Source of the DNA: Paraktedonobacter sp035294465
GTDB taxonomy: Bacteria > Chloroflexota > Ktedonobacteria > Ktedonobacterales > Ktedonobacteraceae
DNA: 43,202 bases
Assembly (NCBI GenBank): GCA_035294465.1
Contig: DATGKW010000112.1
Span: 1-43,202, forward strand
Reading direction: 5' to 3'
A program made the position numbers and the translations under genes. Shown here piece after piece: positions 40,422-43,202 of this stretch (position 1 is its first letter; every line of letters starts with the position of its first letter). Below the pieces are notes generated by a model. The model had not been told where the DNA came from. It ran no database searches and saw only the letters and a list, made by a program, of their open reading frames with translations.

Positions 40422-42134
40422 ATGGCGAGTAACTATCCATCTGACTCGAAAAATGCAGCCTCTGTTGGTAGTCCTGCCACCCCCCAGAGCGATTCGGGCG
40501 GGAAAAGTGGTGGGGCCCATCGCCGCCTGCTCCCAAATACAACCCTTTCCAATGGGCGCTATAAAATAGAGCGTGTCGTTGCTGCCGGTGGTATGGGCGC
40601 GGTGTATCGTGCGCTGGATGTGCGCTTCAACCGCCCATGCGCGGTGAAGGAGATGCTGGATGATTTTCAGAACGAAGCTGACCATAACCAGGCGGTAGAG
40701 TGGTTCAAACGCGAGGCAACGTTGCTGCTGGACTTGAATCATCCCTGCATCCCGCGTGTGCGTGATTTTTTTGTTGAAGATGAACGTCATTATCTGGTCA
40801 TGGATTTCATCGAGGGGCGAACGTTGGGCGAGGTCCTGGAGAAGGAGGGGAATATTGCCGGGTTGGAGGGTGCTCACGGGGTCTCCGAAGCACGCGCGCG
40901 GAGCTGGGCTCAGCAGATCTGCAATGTCTTGAGCTACCTACACCGTCAGACGCCTCCGGTCATTTTCCGTGATCTCAAGCCTTCAAATGTGATGGTGACG
41001 AGCAAGGATGAGATCAAGTTGATCGACTTTGGTATCGCGCGCCCGTTTCAACAGACGCAGCGCCAATCGACGATTATTATGACGATTGGGTACGCGCCTC
41101 CAGAGCAACTGCACGGCTCGCCGGAGCCGCGTAGCGATCTCTACGCGCTGGGAGCTACTCTACACCGCGTATTGACTCATCACGATGCAGTCAATAATAA
41201 GCCCACGATTTTCGCATTTCCCCCGGTGCGTTCGCTGCGTCCAGATGTTTCGCCAGCCTTTGAGCAGGTGATTAGCAAGGCGCTGGCGGAGAGGTTGGAA
41301 CTGCGCTGGGCGAGTGCCGCTGAGATGGAGCGGGCAATCATCAACCTGCCACCTCCTTCTGTGCAGCCGGTGCCCCAGCAGTTTGCGGTCACGCCAGGCA
41401 ATCTTGAGCGCCTGACTCCCAGCCATCCGCGCACGCCTTCTTCATCCAGCACTGGCCCTATTGCGGCTTTTCTGCGCCAGGCCCAGGAGCACCTGGCCGC
41501 CGGGCGGGTTGAGATGGCTTTTGCTGCGCTCCAGCAGGGATATCAGCTCGAACCAAATAATCCGCTCTTGCACAAGCTCTACGGTCAGGTATTTGCGCGC
41601 CGCCAGCCGCCGCAACCCGAATTGGCGATTCAAGCCTATAATCGTTCGCTGCAATTGAATAATAATGATCCTGAAACACATCGCCTGGTGGGAGATGTAT
41701 ATCTGTATGTTCGTCGCCAGCCTGCCATGGCCATCTCTGCGTATACTCAAGCGCTGCGCCTCAATCCGCGCGATTTTGAGGCTCATCGTTGCCTTGCCAA
41801 AAGCTACGAAGAAACCAATCAGCCTGGCCCGGCTATGCATGAATATCAGGAAGCCGCAGGTATCGATGCCTCGCGCCCTGATATCCACTACGCAATTGGC
41901 CAGCTCGCTCTGCGTCTCAATCAACTTCCCATAGCTGAGCGTGCGTTCGTCCAGGTGCTGACTATCAATCCTGCGGATCATGTAACTCGCTTTGTGCTGG
42001 CGCAGGTTTATGAGCGCGAAGGGAAACTGGAAGATGCCTGGCGGGAATGCAATTTTGTTGTGAATGGTCCTAAACCGGTCAATGGCCAGGCGCTGGAGAT
42101 GCAACAGCGTTTGCGCAGCGTTTTGAGACGGTAG
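40422..42134 (+). CDS. Serine/threonine protein kinase with C-terminal TPR repeats
   Basis: A 570-residue cytosolic protein. A polar N-terminus (1-44) leads to the kinase domain: glycine loop VVAAGGMGAVY, ATP lysine K76, catalytic loop FRDLKPSN (D184, K186) and DFG (D202). The histidine of the usual HRD is phenylalanine here, a variant seen in other bacterial kinases of this kind, and the enzyme should be active. A Pro/Thr/Ser linker (about 315-350) connects to several TPR units (about 355-560), for example LAIQAYNRSLQLNNNDPETH and MAISAYTQALRLNPRDFEAH, which would bind protein partners. The start has only a weak ribosome binding site. The secreted protein gene begins 85 bases later. Confidence 0.92.
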   Translation: MASNYPSDSKNAASVGSPATPQSDSGGKSGGAHRRLLPNTTLSNGRYKIERVVAAGGMGAVYRALDVRFNRPCAVKEMLDDFQNEADHNQAVEWFKREATLLLDLNHPCIPRVRDFFVEDERHYLVMDFIEGRTLGEVLEKEGNIAGLEGAHGVSEARARSWAQQICNVLSYLHRQTPPVIFRDLKPSNVMVTSKDEIKLIDFGIARPFQQTQRQSTIIMTIGYAPPEQLHGSPEPRSDLYALGATLHRVLTHHDAVNNKPTIFAFPPVRSLRPDVSPAFEQVISKALAERLELRWASAAEMERAIINLPPPSVQPVPQQFAVTPGNLERLTPSHPRTPSSSSTGPIAAFLRQAQEHLAAGRVEMAFAALQQGYQLEPNNPLLHKLYGQVFARRQPPQPELAIQAYNRSLQLNNNDPETHRLVGDVYLYVRRQPAMAISAYTQALRLNPRDFEAHRCLAKSYEETNQPGPAMHEYQEAAGIDASRPDIHYAIGQLALRLNQLPIAERAFVQVLTINPADHVTRFVLAQVYEREGKLEDAWRECNFVVNGPKPVNGQALEMQQRLRSVLRR

Positions 42135-42219
42135 AGAATTTGTGAAGCCGAGTGGGTATTAGAGAGCCTGAGTGTGCTCGAATAGCAAGCTAGAGGCCCA
42201 CCCGAGGAAGAAGGAGCAC

Positions 42220-43202
42220 ATGAGTACACAGTGTTTCATGTCGCATGTATGCAAACATCCAGGTCGCTTCGCATTTACTGTATTCGTCGGAGCCTTACTG
42301 GCCTTGCAATGTCTGTTGCCTTGTACCGCTTTTGCTCGCTCAAAGGGAGAACAGACCGCGACGATTTCTCCTTCTATGCAGCAGGCAAATTATCTCCGCG
42401 ATAAAGTTGGAGTCTCGGTAGTGCGTCTGGAAATAACCTATGGCGATGCTAACCTGGTCTGTACCGGTTTGGGGATACTGGTGGCCAGTATTCCCTTTCC
42501 TACAAGTCCTTCTACCTATCAAAACTGGGTGCTGACGGATGCCAATCTGTTAGAAGCGCAACTGGCCAGTTGTGGAGGATCGAGTAGTGGAGCGTCGGAC
42601 GGTGTTCAGCCTCTCAAAGAGATTCGGATCTGGGCCAGTGATGAGTACGCACAGAGCAACAGTGGCACTCTGCTAGATGATCTGACCAATTGCGCGCGAC
42701 AGAGCACCGGTGCAAACCCGCTTCCCCAGAGCGATGTCCTCGTGGCCTGCAATGATACGCAGTCTCCTACGTCCGCGCGAACCACGCTGACCTTCTCCTC
42801 AACAGGCCAGGTTCCCTATCAATACTTCACGTTCTTTAGCAGTTCTGGAGAGCCCTATTTGACCCCTGATTTGAGTAATACATCGACGAGCGGTGTCGGC
42901 TATAACATTGGCCTGACAAACGGCTCCGGGAAGGTCTTTCCTTTCGCTAATGCCAAGCAGACATCGCAGGCTTTGCCCCAGGATTATCTCGCGCCGAGTA
43001 TTGTGCAGTATCCCGTCAATGTTGTTACTCCTACGAGCGTCGCTACTTCTTCCTCGAACATCATTGCACCACTGAACACGATAGAGAGTGGTACGCCCCT
43101 GGTAAGCGCCAGCGGCCAGCTTATGGGGATGGCGGTGAACAATGGAGATGGTCCGATGCCCCTGAGAATGACTTTTCTCCAGACGCTTTGGACTACGCAT
43201 AT
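42220..43202 (+). CDS. Secreted trypsin-like protein, probably inactive (3' partial)
   Basis: The frame is open from ATG 42220 to the end of the window (327 codons), so the C-terminus is missing. AAGGAG precedes the ATG closely. Residues 1-40 form a signal peptide or anchor with a likely cut after TAFA. The mature part has a trypsin-fold pattern: VSVVRLEITYGDANLVCTGL and NWVLTDAN, where the family has TAAH or TNAH, then ESGTPLVSASGQLMGMAV, which aligns with the usual GDSGGPLV serine motif and keeps S290. The catalytic histidine position is N109, so proteolysis is doubtful. It probably acts as a binding or sensory protein; it follows a kinase-TPR gene on the same strand. Confidence 0.7.
   Translation, partial: MSTQCFMSHVCKHPGRFAFTVFVGALLALQCLLPCTAFARSKGEQTATISPSMQQANYLRDKVGVSVVRLEITYGDANLVCTGLGILVASIPFPTSPSTYQNWVLTDANLLEAQLASCGGSSSGASDGVQPLKEIRIWASDEYAQSNSGTLLDDLTNCARQSTGANPLPQSDVLVACNDTQSPTSARTTLTFSSTGQVPYQYFTFFSSSGEPYLTPDLSNTSTSGVGYNIGLTNGSGKVFPFANAKQTSQALPQDYLAPSIVQYPVNVVTPTSVATSSSNIIAPLNTIESGTPLVSASGQLMGMAVNNGDGPMPLRMTFLQTLWTTH

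Overview
The window reads as chromosomal DNA of a moderately GC-rich, heterotrophic bacterium. The mix of small eukaryote-type Ser/Thr kinases, a kinase-TPR fusion, a long pentapeptide-repeat protein, SWIM and helicase-associated proteins, P450 and many stand-alone catabolic enzymes suggests Chloroflexota, probably class Ktedonobacteria. That assignment is inferred from gene content; no marker gene such as 16S rRNA is present. I see no phage, transposon, integrase or CRISPR array.

Layout. 1-4.2 kb: 3' part of a PLP aminotransferase, ftsH, and a cysteine hydrolase just behind it. 4.2-7.0 kb (minus): methylmalonyl-CoA mutase large subunit and a sugar-nucleotide epimerase. 7.0-9.3 kb: a structured non-coding leader, a START-fold protein and a six-helix membrane protein. 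9.4-12.5 kb (minus): thiolase, then an ECF sigma/anti-sigma pair joined by an ATGA overlap. 12.9-14.3 kb: a HAMP-like membrane protein and a PATAN/DUF4388-like protein. 14.4-19.4 kb: a four-gene cassette of permease, class V PLP enzyme, kynurenine-formamidase/isatin-hydrolase-type cyclase and second permease. 19.5-21.4 kb: divergent methyltransferase and short-chain dehydrogenase around two tandem dyads. 21.6-25.7 kb: a leader with two terminator-like hairpins, two paralogous NitT/TauT-type binding proteins with different membrane anchors, and a 2-hydroxyacid dehydrogenase, with no ABC permease or ATPase. 25.9-27.4 kb: CsoR-type repressor convergent with a P450. 27.7-30.9 kb: family 2 glycosyltransferase, Ser/Thr kinase and pentapeptide-repeat protein. 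31.1-32.4 kb: pterin dehydratase, an O6-alkylguanine methyltransferase, and a small membrane protein. 32.6-37.5 kb: two adjacent 808-residue paralogues related to the helicase-associated (XPB N-terminal-like) family, the first also with SWIM and SAP motifs. 37.5-37.7 kb: tRNA-Gly(GCC), tRNA-Cys(GCA) and a terminator. 37.8-43.2 kb: recO, an MFS transporter, a kinase-TPR protein, and a secreted trypsin-like protein that runs off the end and seems to lack its catalytic histidine.

The most unusual items are the SWIM/SAP/helicase-associated pair without a helicase motor, the degenerate trypsin-like protein beside the kinase-TPR gene, the twin orphan binding proteins behind an attenuator-like leader, and the two-permease cassette in which the first permease overlaps the next gene by 140 bases. 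Many starts were moved downstream of the longest open frame because a good ribosome binding site or promoter fixes them; each case is explained in its entry.
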